64,000 bases of DNA from Rhodopila globiformis (GTDB lineage Bacteria; Pseudomonadota; Alphaproteobacteria; Acetobacterales; Acetobacteraceae), in assembly GCF_002937115.1 (NCBI RefSeq), contig NZ_NHRY01000276.1, forward strand, positions 1 through 64,000, read 5' to 3'. Within the stretch, counting starts at the first letter, position 1. Every line of letters begins with the position of its first letter. Position numbers and translations under genes: made by a program. Under the pieces are notes generated by a model. It was given only the letters and a program-made list of their open reading frames with translations, was not told the origin of the DNA and did no database searches. Below, in pieces: positions 26,921 to 33,401 of the stretch.

Positions 26921-27190
26921 GTGGAGATTGAGTTCGATCCGGCCAAGAATGAAGAAAACGCCCGGCGGCACGGCGTGTCGCTGGCATTTGGTGCGGTGGT
27001 GTTGGCGGCACGCGTCGGTGAGAGCGAGGATCGGCGGACCGATTACAGCGAGGTCAGGATCAAAGCTTTCGCCGACATTGAAGGACAGTGGTTCGCTTGC
27101 GTGTACACCATGCGCAGCGAGGTCTGTAGCATTATCTTCGGCCACCCTGTACGCCCAAAGGAGGTCAGAAAGTGGCTCGAAATGCGGTGA
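26921..27190 (+). CDS. brnT: BrnT family (DUF497) toxin
   Basis: 89 residues with a GTG start. BrnT motifs: EIEFDPAKNEENARRHGVSL at the N-terminus (F-D-x-x-K-x-x-x-N-x-x-K/R-H-G-V), the DYSEVRIKAFADIEGQWFAC strand pair, and the CSIIFGHPVRPKEVRKW end with the R-x-A/P-x-x-x-E/K-x-R/K-x-W pattern. BrnT is a RelE-fold ribonuclease toxin. It overlaps the downstream HTH gene by 19 bp. A palindromic operator lies immediately upstream. Confidence 0.9.
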   Translation: MEIEFDPAKNEENARRHGVSLAFGAVVLAARVGESEDRRTDYSEVRIKAFADIEGQWFACVYTMRSEVCSIIFGHPVRPKEVRKWLEMR

Positions 27191-27543
27191 AGCCGACCCG
27201 GATGACAATGACCCCTGAAATGCTCGACAAAATCAAGCGAAGCGGCGTGGATTGGCAGCGGATTCGCAGGATGACCGAAGCTGAGATTGAACAGGCCATC
27301 GCTTCCGACCCGGATGCGGCTTCCCCGATGACGGACGCGAAAATCACCGCGGCACGCGTCCAATGGGTCAGACGGCGAACCGGCCTGTCGCAGTCCCAGT
27401 TCGCTGCGGCCTTCAGGATTCCGCTGCGGACACTCCAGGAATGGGAACAGGCGCGTCGCGAGCCGGACGCAACTGCGCTGGCCTATCTGACTGTTATTGA
27501 GCGTGACCCCCCGGCGGTGCAACGTGCCCTGGAGACAGCCTGA
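27172..27543 (+). CDS. Antitoxin: BrnA-like segment plus XRE-type HTH
   Basis: 123 residues from the GTG at 27172, which has AAAGGAGG at the right distance inside brnT. Residues about 28-55 (WQRIRRMTEAEIEQAIASDP, then DAASPMTDAKI) resemble the N-terminal region of BrnA antitoxins. The second half is a Cro/C1-type helix-turn-helix (RRRTGLSQSQFAAAFRIPLR, then TLQEWEQARREPD), whereas classical BrnA uses a ribbon-helix-helix domain. It probably neutralises BrnT and represses the operon at 26887-26917. An internal ATG at 27202 is possible but loses the strong ribosome-binding site. Confidence 0.85.
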   Translation: MARNAVKPTRMTMTPEMLDKIKRSGVDWQRIRRMTEAEIEQAIASDPDAASPMTDAKITAARVQWVRRRTGLSQSQFAAAFRIPLRTLQEWEQARREPDATALAYLTVIERDPPAVQRALETA

Positions 27544-27720
27544 CGCGATTGAGACCGGGCTAACGTCGATCACTCCGACTTGCGTAATGCAACCTCTTGC
27601 GGCCTGCCCCGCTGGACCGCGTCCGGGGTGATGCGGAAAGCCACTGTTTTGCCAATCCGGCGTGGCACCGATGGTGATGAGATGTCGTTGCTCGCCGTCG
27701 TTGCCGGCAAACCGTCAATT

Positions 27721-27736
27721 TGCCAGCATGCTGGCA
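27721..27736. promoter_or_regulatory. 16-bp perfect palindrome upstream of broken fitA
   Basis: TGCCAGCATGCTGGCA is its own reverse complement and ends 20 bp before the fitA start codon; GGGAGG follows at 27743-27748. This is the expected place of the operator of a FitAB/VapBC operon. Confidence 0.6.
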
Positions 27737-27851
27737 CAATTCGGGAGGCTTTGCCCATGGCAACCTTGCTCATCCGCAATATCGGGGACGATCTGCATAT
27801 CCGCCTGAAGGCGCAAGCCGCCGCTCACAGGCGCTGAATGGAGGAGGAAAC

Positions 27852-27966
27852 CCCATTTGCGTTAAAATTGGGCTGGCTGTTGCCTCCTCGTCATGGCCCG
27901 GACAAGCCGGGCCATGACGGAATGGCAAGCATCGTGCCGCCGCCACGCGATTTTAACGCCAATGGG
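27852..27966. mobile_element. 115-bp MITE inserted in the fitA antitoxin gene
   Basis: Terminal inverted repeats of 19 bp: left CCCATTTGCGTTAAAATTG (27852-27870), right reversed CCCATTGGCGTTAAAATCG (27948-27966), 17 of 19 identical. The flanks carry a 7-bp near-direct repeat, AGGAAAC on the left and AGGAAGC on the right, which fits a target-site duplication. The host coding frame (MEEEAR) is rebuilt when the element and one flank copy are removed. The interior contains the REP-like palindrome 27889-27919. No coding capacity. Confidence 0.8.
27889..27919. repeat. Minimal REP-like palindrome inside the MITE
   Basis: CGTCATGGCCCGG, loop ACAAG, CCGGGCCATGACG: 13-bp perfect arms. It is the shortest complete copy of this palindrome family in the window. 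Confidence 0.8.
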
Positions 27967-28145
27967 AGGAAGCCCGCCATCTGCTCCGCCAGGCATGGCG
28001 GTCGCGCCGAGTGAGGCGCCACAGCGCTTCGGCCAAGCCATGCGCGCGATCTTCGAGCCCCTCGGCGGCATGGAGATCCCGGACATTCCGCGGGAGATGC
28101 CCCGCCAGCCGCCGGATTTCTCGGGCCGGCGTGGGATCCACCCGT

Positions 28146-28568
28146 GTGATCGTGCTTGACACCAACGTCATTTCCGAACTGGCGAGGCCGCAAGCAGATC
28201 CAGCTGTGATCGCCTGGGCTGACGGTCAGCCCATCGCGACGCTGTATGCAACGGCAATCAGCGAAGCCGAGATGCTCCATGGCATTGCGCTTCTTCCACC
28301 CGGCGGCCGCCGCGAGGCTCTTCATCGCGCCGTCACGACGACGTTTGCGATCTTGTTGGCTGGACGCATGCTTCCGTTCGACAGCGCCGCCGCCGCGTTC
28401 GCCGACTGGGCAGCCGATCGGCGGCGGGTGGGGAAACCGGTTCGGACGGCGGATCTTCAGATCGCTGCGATCACGCAATCACGCGGCGCGGCGGCTATCG
28501 CCACACGCAACACCCAAGACTTTGCCGGGTGCGGCGCGCCCCTGATCGATCCCTGGCGAGGCTGCTGA
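28146..28568 (+). CDS. PIN-domain toxin, FitB/VapC type
   Basis: 140 residues from the GTG at 28146, which overlaps the end of the broken antitoxin. PIN landmarks: IVLDTNVISELARP (Asp5), AISEAEMLHGIALLP (Glu at about 44), RTADLQIAAITQSRGAA (Asp at about 105) and ATRNTQDFAGCG (last acidic position). All four metal-binding acids are present, so it looks catalytically intact as an RNase, although its own antitoxin gene is destroyed. Translation would now depend on initiation at the GTG itself. Confidence 0.9.
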   Translation: MIVLDTNVISELARPQADPAVIAWADGQPIATLYATAISEAEMLHGIALLPPGGRREALHRAVTTTFAILLAGRMLPFDSAAAAFADWAADRRRVGKPVRTADLQIAAITQSRGAAAIATRNTQDFAGCGAPLIDPWRGC

Positions 28569-28777
28569 CGATCAGATCGCTCCCATGACGCAAATCGCTG
28601 CTGCCATGGCATAAATGGGTTTCCGAGGTCCACATGGCAGGGTCACCACCGCGAATCCGACAGCACTGAGGCACGCCGTGACAACGTCCGGAGCAGCGGC
28701 GCCATGGCGTCAGGCATTGACGGCGATGCAATCATTGATGACAGTGCAATCATACTGCCTGGAGAGCTACTGCCCCA

Positions 28778-29026
28778 ATGAGCAGCATCACGATCCGCAA
28801 CCTTGATCCGGCGATCAAGGAACGGCTGCGCATCCGCGCCGCAGAGCATGGCCATTCGATGGAGGCTGAAGCACACCGCATCCTGCAGGCCGCCCTGCAG
28901 GCCTCGCCCCGGAGGCGCGCGCGTAGCTTCTATGACCGCATCCATGACCGCTTCGCGGCTCTCGGCGGTATCGACCTGGAGTTGCCTCCCCGCGAGCCCG
29001 GCCGCGAGCCGCCCCGGTTCGATTGA
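28778..29026 (+). CDS. FitA/VapB-type antitoxin (ribbon-helix-helix)
   Basis: 82 residues; GGAGAG precedes the ATG at 28778. N-terminal Arc-like ribbon-helix-helix: SSITIRNLDPAIKERLRIRA, AEHGHSMEAEAHRILQAAL, then a toxin-binding C-terminal tail rich in Arg/Pro. It shows the intact form of the motif (HGHSMEAEA) that is broken in the neighbouring pseudogene. Its stop overlaps the next start (TGATG), so the pair is translationally coupled. Confidence 0.9.
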   Translation: MSSITIRNLDPAIKERLRIRAAEHGHSMEAEAHRILQAALQASPRRRARSFYDRIHDRFAALGGIDLELPPREPGREPPRFD

Positions 29027-29445
29027 TGTTCATCCTCGATACGTACATCCTGTCCGCGATGATGCGCCTTGATCGTGTCCCGGAGGTTGCCGCCTGGATG
29101 GAGGCACAGGACGAGCGGCGGTTGTTCACTGCGACTATCTCGCAGGCGGAATTCTTCGCGGGTCTTGCCGTCATGGCGGACGGCCGCCGCCGCCGCGACC
29201 TCGAGAAGACCGCGCGTGAGATGTTCGACGAATTCGAGGAGCGCCTCCTGCCGTTCGACCAAGGCGCGGCGATGGCATACGCCGCGCTGTTCGCTTTTCG
29301 TCGGCAGGCCGGCCGCCCGGCCGCCCCGCACGACCTCATGATCGCCGCAATCGCGCGGGCGACCGGGGCGTACATGGTTACCCGCGATGTCGAAGGCTTC
29401 GCAGGTTGCGGCGTGACCGTCATCAATCCCTGGGCGCCGGCATGA
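29026..29445 (+). CDS. PIN-domain toxin, FitB/VapC type
   Basis: 139 residues from the ATG at 29026. PIN motifs: MFILDTYILSAMMRL (Asp5), ISQAEFFAGLAVMADGRRR (Glu), PHDLMIAAIARATGAYMVTR (Asp), DVEGFAGCGVTVINPW (Asp). The four acids are kept, but the usual DTNVISEL is DTYILSAM: the conserved Asn is Tyr and the SEL Glu is Ala. It is probably an active RNase toxin with a drifted first strand. Partner of the upstream FitA-like antitoxin. Confidence 0.9.
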   Translation: MFILDTYILSAMMRLDRVPEVAAWMEAQDERRLFTATISQAEFFAGLAVMADGRRRRDLEKTAREMFDEFEERLLPFDQGAAMAYAALFAFRRQAGRPAAPHDLMIAAIARATGAYMVTRDVEGFAGCGVTVINPWAPA

Positions 29446-29523
29446 CCGGTGCGGTGGTTGTCGCCCCCGCCATGGAGCCGCCACTCGTGCCGCCGCTCGG
29501 CGCGGTCGCGGCCGTTCTCTCTC

Positions 29524-29603
29524 CGTCATGGCCGGGCGCCAGTCCCGGCCATCTGCGCTTCGACAGCGGCGGGTAGATGGCCGGGACACGCCCGGCCATG
29601 ACG
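29524..29603. repeat. REP-like palindrome before cydC 3' end
   Basis: CGTCATGGCCGGGCGCCAGT... paired with ...GGGACACGCCCGGCCATGAC+G; the spacer TGCGCTTCGACAGCGGCGGG matches those at 16.3 and 20.0 kb. It lies between the converging fitB-like and cydC genes. Confidence 0.75.
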
Positions 29604-29622
29604 ATAAGAAGACGACCCTGTC

Positions 29623-31251
29623 CTATGCCGCCGCCGCGACCGCCTTCCCGCCGGACAGCCGGAAGATCCGGTCCAGCCGCTCGACCCCGGTCAGCCGGTG
29701 GGTGATCAGGATGATCGTCCGTCCCGCCGCCGTGTCGTTCAGAGTCTCCAGGAACGCCCGCTCGGTCTCCGCGTCCAGCCCGGCGCACGGCTCGTCCAGG
29801 ATCAGGATCGGCGCCGGCGACAGCAGCGCCCGGGCCAGCGCCAGGCGGCGTCCCTGGCCGCCGGAGAAGCGCGTGCCGCCCTCGCCCACCCAGGTCTCCA
29901 GCTTGTCCGGCAGCGCCCGCACCACGTCGCCGATGCGCGCCGAGTCCAGCGCCGCCCACAGCGACACCTCGTCGGCGTCGGGCCGGGCCAGCAGCAGGTT
30001 GGCACGGATCGTGTCGTCGAACAGGTGCGTGGTCTGCCCCAGCCAGCCGATACGGGCACGCACCAGCGCCGCCGGCAGGAAGGCGATGTCGGTGCCGCCC
30101 AGGGTAACCTGCCCGGAGCGCGGCGCCACCACCTTCAGCGCCAGCGCCGCCAGGGTGGATTTCCCCGCGCCCGACGGACCAAGCAGCGCCACGCGGGCGC
30201 CTTCCGGCACCTCCAGCGTCAGGCCGTCGAACACCAGGGGCCGATCGGGAGACCAGCGGAACTGCACGCCTTCGAAGCGCAGGGTCGTGCGTTCGGGCAT
30301 CGCCACCGGATCGGCCGGATCGGGCACCGGCACCGGCGCGTCGGCCGCCTCCATCACCCGATGCGCCGCGGCGGCGGCATGGCCGGCGGCGGCGCCGGCG
30401 CGCGGCAGGCCACTGATCGCCTCGAACGCCGCCACTACCAGGAAGGCGGCCGCGACCGCCGCCGCCGGATGGGCGCCGGCCTCGGACAGCACCGCCAGCA
30501 CGGCCAACTGGGCACACAGGAAGGCGCCGGCGCTGGCCAAGGCAAGGCGGCCCGCCATCGCCTTCTGCGCGGCGAACAGCTTGGCCTCCTTGCTCTGCAC
30601 CGCCGCCAGCATGCGGCCCTCGGCGGCAAAGGCGCGAACCTCGCGCAGGCCGGTCAGGGCGTCCAGCGCGGCGATGCGCAGCGCGCCGGCCTCCACCGCC
30701 AGGCCGGTGCCGGTGCGCATCGACACGCGCGCCGCGATCCAGGGCAGCACGAAGGCGGCAATGGCGAACAGCACGCCGACCTCGATCGACAGCGCCGCCG
30801 AACGGTGCCCGATCAGCAGCACGATCGCCGGCAGCAGCAGCATCGCGCCCATCAGCGGCAGGATGATGCGTAGGTACAAGCCGTCCAGCGCCTCCACGTC
30901 ACCCACCAGGCGCGCCAGCATGTCGCCGGCCTGGCGGAAGCCCAGGCCCCCTGCCCCGGTCCGCGCCAGCGACTGGAAGAACCACACCCGCAGATCGGCC
31001 AGCGCGCGGAACGTGGCGCTGTGGGTCACCACCCGTTCCAGGTAGCGCAGCACCACGCGGCTGACGCCCAGGAAGCGCAGCACGAACGGCAGCGTCACCA
31101 CGCCGGCCGCCGCGGCGCCGATGGCATAGCCCGAGACGGTCATCAGGCCGACGCCGGCCTCCAGCGCCGCCAGGGAGATGATCACACCGATCGCCAGCCA
31201 GATGAACTGGCCGCCCCAGATCAGCAGAATTCGTGTCAGGGGAGCCATCAT
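29623..31251 (-). CDS. cydC: Heterodimeric thiol ABC exporter subunit CydC
   Basis: 542 residues. Six hydrophobic segments (1-290) with the CydC-like GLMTVSGYAIGAAAAGVVTL and SRVVLRYLERVVTHSATFRA. The ATPase domain has Walker A LLGPSGAGKSTLAALALK, signature RFSGGQGRRLALARAL, Walker B ILILDEPCAGLD and switch His in ILITHRL. With CydD it exports cysteine/glutathione to the periplasm and is needed to assemble cytochrome bd oxidase. It overlaps cydD by 4 bp. No cydAB in the window. Confidence 0.94.
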   Translation of the reverse strand: MMAPLTRILLIWGGQFIWLAIGVIISLAALEAGVGLMTVSGYAIGAAAAGVVTLPFVLRFLGVSRVVLRYLERVVTHSATFRALADLRVWFFQSLARTGAGGLGFRQAGDMLARLVGDVEALDGLYLRIILPLMGAMLLLPAIVLLIGHRSAALSIEVGVLFAIAAFVLPWIAARVSMRTGTGLAVEAGALRIAALDALTGLREVRAFAAEGRMLAAVQSKEAKLFAAQKAMAGRLALASAGAFLCAQLAVLAVLSEAGAHPAAAVAAAFLVVAAFEAISGLPRAGAAAGHAAAAAHRVMEAADAPVPVPDPADPVAMPERTTLRFEGVQFRWSPDRPLVFDGLTLEVPEGARVALLGPSGAGKSTLAALALKVVAPRSGQVTLGGTDIAFLPAALVRARIGWLGQTTHLFDDTIRANLLLARPDADEVSLWAALDSARIGDVVRALPDKLETWVGEGGTRFSGGQGRRLALARALLSPAPILILDEPCAGLDAETERAFLETLNDTAAGRTIILITHRLTGVERLDRIFRLSGGKAVAAAA

Positions 31252-32945
31252 GCCACACCTCGCGCCGAGACGGCCTTGCCATGCCGCAGATCCAGCCGCC
31301 GTCCGCCGAAGCCGTGCGCGGCGGAGGAATGGCTTGCCAGGATCACCGTCCGGCCGATGGCCAGGCGGCTGAGGCTTTCGAACACGTCCTTCTCCGTCGC
31401 CGGGTCCAGGTGCGCCGTCGGCTCATCCAGCAGCAGCAGCGGCGCATTCTTGAGGTAGGCGCGGGCGATCGCCACCCGCTGCGCCTGGCCGCCGGACAGG
31501 CCGTAGCCGCCCTCGCCGATCATCGTATCCAGCCCCCGCGGCAGGCCGGAGACGAAGGAGTCCAGCTTGGCGGCGCGGGCGGCGTCGGCGACTTCCTCGG
31601 CCGTCGCCTCGGGCCGCGCGAACAGGATGTTGTCGCGGATCGAGCCGGCGAACAGCACCGGGCGCTGGCCGATCCAGGCCGTCAGCCGCGACAGCGCCTG
31701 CGGCACGAGGTCGGTGATGTCGGCGCCGTTGAGGGTGACGCGGCCGCTGTCGGGGTGCACGAAGCCCAGCAGGATCTCGATCACCGAGGACTTGCCCGAC
31801 CCCGACGGGCCGGCCAGCACCAGCGTCTCCCCGGCCGCGAGGCGGAAGGACAGCTCGTCCAGCGCCGGGCCGCGGGCGGGGTCCCAGGTCAGGGTGACGT
31901 TGTCGAACGCGACGGTGACGCCGCGGGCGTTGACGGTGCGGATTTCCGCCGGCGGCACCGGCTGCGGCAGCGGCGGCAGGTCAACCAGGGATTCCGCCGC
32001 GCCGGTGGCATGCAGGCGGTCCTGGTAGGCGGCCGAGTAGGTCCGCAGCGGCGCGAAGAACTCCGGCGTCAGCAGCAGCACGGCCAGGGCTGGCCACAGG
32101 TCCGCGGTGAAGGCGGCGTCGCCGCTGTTGCGCAGGGTGAAGAAATAATGAATCGCCAGCACCACCATGGCGCCCGCGGCGGCGATGTCCAGCACCATCG
32201 AGGACAGGAACGCCACCCGCAGCACTCGCATGGTGCGGATGCGCAGTTCCTTTGCCGCCCGCGCCAGCGCCTGCGCCTCGTCCTGGGCGCGGCCATACAG
32301 AACGATGGTGGCGATGCCGCGGACGCGGTCGAGGAACCGGGCCTGCAGCCGGGCCAGCGCCAGGAACTGGGTGCGCGAGGCCGCCGCGGCGCCGATGCCG
32401 GCGACCGCCATGCCCACCGGCACCAGCAGCCCGAACCCCGCCACGATCAGCGCGGCCCGGGGATCGGCGTACAGCACCGCCAGCAGCACGATGACCGGGC
32501 CGGCCATGGCGAAGGTTTCCGCCGGGACGTAGCGGGAGAACAGGCCGTCCAGCGCCTCCACCCGGTCGACCACGATGGTGGCGAGGTCGCCGGAGTGCCG
32601 GCTGCGCAGCAAGGCGGGACCGGCATGCAGCAGGCGCGTCAACGCGTCGCTGCGCAGCCGCCGCCTGGCCGCGGCGCCGGCGGAGAACGCCGCCTGCTCG
32701 GTCAGGTAGGACAGCACGGCCCGCACCAGCGCCAATGTGCCGAAGACGGCCAGGGCCAACAGCGGGATCTCGCCGCCGGCGAAGGCCCGGGCGAGAACCG
32801 TGGCGGCGGCGAACGCCTGCCCGATCGCCAGAACCTGACCGATGACATGCAAGACGAGCACGGGACGCGCCGCGCGGACACCCGCGCGTTGTTCCCGCCG
32901 CAGCCATGACCTCGCGGCTGCCTTGGTGGTATCTGCCTGCGCCAT
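31248..32945 (-). CDS. cydD: Heterodimeric thiol ABC exporter subunit CydD
   Basis: 565 residues. An N-terminal six-segment membrane domain (about 25-320) includes the CydD-type SRHSGDLATIVVDRVEALDG, FSRYVPAETFAM, and LLTPEFFAPLRTYSAAYQDR. The ATPase half has Walker A LAGPSGSGKSSVIEILLGF, signature YGLSGGQAQRVAIARA and Walker B LLLLDEPTAHLDP. It pairs with CydC. First gene of the cydDC operon, transcribed away from the AT-rich region at 33.1 kb. Confidence 0.94.
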   Translation of the reverse strand: MAQADTTKAAARSWLRREQRAGVRAARPVLVLHVIGQVLAIGQAFAAATVLARAFAGGEIPLLALAVFGTLALVRAVLSYLTEQAAFSAGAAARRRLRSDALTRLLHAGPALLRSRHSGDLATIVVDRVEALDGLFSRYVPAETFAMAGPVIVLLAVLYADPRAALIVAGFGLLVPVGMAVAGIGAAAASRTQFLALARLQARFLDRVRGIATIVLYGRAQDEAQALARAAKELRIRTMRVLRVAFLSSMVLDIAAAGAMVVLAIHYFFTLRNSGDAAFTADLWPALAVLLLTPEFFAPLRTYSAAYQDRLHATGAAESLVDLPPLPQPVPPAEIRTVNARGVTVAFDNVTLTWDPARGPALDELSFRLAAGETLVLAGPSGSGKSSVIEILLGFVHPDSGRVTLNGADITDLVPQALSRLTAWIGQRPVLFAGSIRDNILFARPEATAEEVADAARAAKLDSFVSGLPRGLDTMIGEGGYGLSGGQAQRVAIARAYLKNAPLLLLDEPTAHLDPATEKDVFESLSRLAIGRTVILASHSSAAHGFGGRRLDLRHGKAVSARGVA

Positions 32946-33212
32946 GATGGGGCGACTTAACCCAGCCGGACGGCGAAAGACAGCCCGCCGTGGCCATAGA
33001 GCCGGTTAAAAAGCCGCAAAGGTACCGTCATGCGGGCCGGCACCCGGGGCGCTTGCGTTGCCTTGACCCGCGCCGCGGGAATGGCCCGTTGGCAGGACCA
33101 TTTATTTGCAGAAATCACTTTCATGACATCTCCTTCCACGTGCATATCTGAAAATGTGCAACTTATCTCAATAAAATCACAATATGTTGAAAGCTATTGC
33201 CCCGGGGAGAAC

Positions 33213-33391
33213 CCCCGGCTCTGCCGGGGTGGCTGTCAGAGTTCGACATTTCCGGGAGTATGTTCTTCGCCGTTGGGGCGCATGTCGCTCGCGTCTGCGC
33301 AGCGGCACTCTCTTGCGCCTTGGCCGGTTGCGAAAAGGCCCCTTTGAGGGGCCCGCAACCGAAAAGCCTCCGGCTCTGCCGGAGGATTTTT
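33213..33391 (+). other. Hairpin-flanked 179-bp unit: candidate small RNA or palindrome-associated element
   Basis: First hairpin CCCCGGC-TCT-GCCGGGG (33213-33229). The second is compound: GGTTGC ... GCAACC enclosing GGCCCC-TTTGA-GGGGCC (33326-33360). The third is CCTCCGGC-TCT-GCCGGAGG (33367-33385), followed by ATTTTT. The first and third share the CCGGC-TCT-GCCGG core, as at the two ends of small IS200/IS605-derived elements. The order of hairpins ending in a terminator would equally fit a small RNA. I cannot decide between these. Confidence 0.4.
33367..33391 (+). terminator. Intrinsic (rho-independent) terminator
   Basis: Eight-base-pair GC-rich stem with TCT loop followed by ATTTTT. It is the only textbook intrinsic terminator I noticed in the window. 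It lies just before the sensor kinase frame, so it would stop transcripts arriving from the AT-rich region upstream. Confidence 0.75.
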
Positions 33392-33401
33392 ACTTTGATA
33401 C

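Larger units (their letters stand above)
27757..28160 (+). pseudogene. FitA/VapB-type antitoxin, inactivated by stop, MITE insertion and frameshift
   Basis: It starts well (ATG at 27757 after GGGAGG) as a ribbon-helix-helix antitoxin: MATLLIRNIGDDLHIRLKAQ then AAAHRR. The next codon is TGA (27835-27837) where relatives have Ser before M-E-x-E-A-R. After MEEE, a 115-bp inverted-repeat element interrupts the gene (27852-27966). The frame resumes with EEARHLLRQA at about 27967, then shifts by one base to MAVAPSEAPQRFGQAMRAIF and runs to a TGA at 28158 overlapping the toxin start. A functional full-length antitoxin cannot be made from this copy. Confidence 0.85.
32946..33401. other. AT-richer intergenic region with stacked hairpins
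   Basis: Region between divergent cydD and the sensor kinase. 33095-33200 is much more AT-rich than its surroundings and probably contains the promoters. 33213-33391 has three strong stem-loops and ends in an intrinsic terminator (separate entries). No protein gene is supported. Confidence 0.55.

Noticed and set aside
27570-27779. Small minus-strand frame between the HTH gene and fitA
   Set aside because: It has no ribosome-binding site and spans the fitA operator palindrome; the residue pattern is not convincing.
29423-30517. 364-codon minus-strand frame overlapping cydC
   Set aside because: It is cydC read in another frame; Gly/Arg-rich and without ABC motifs.
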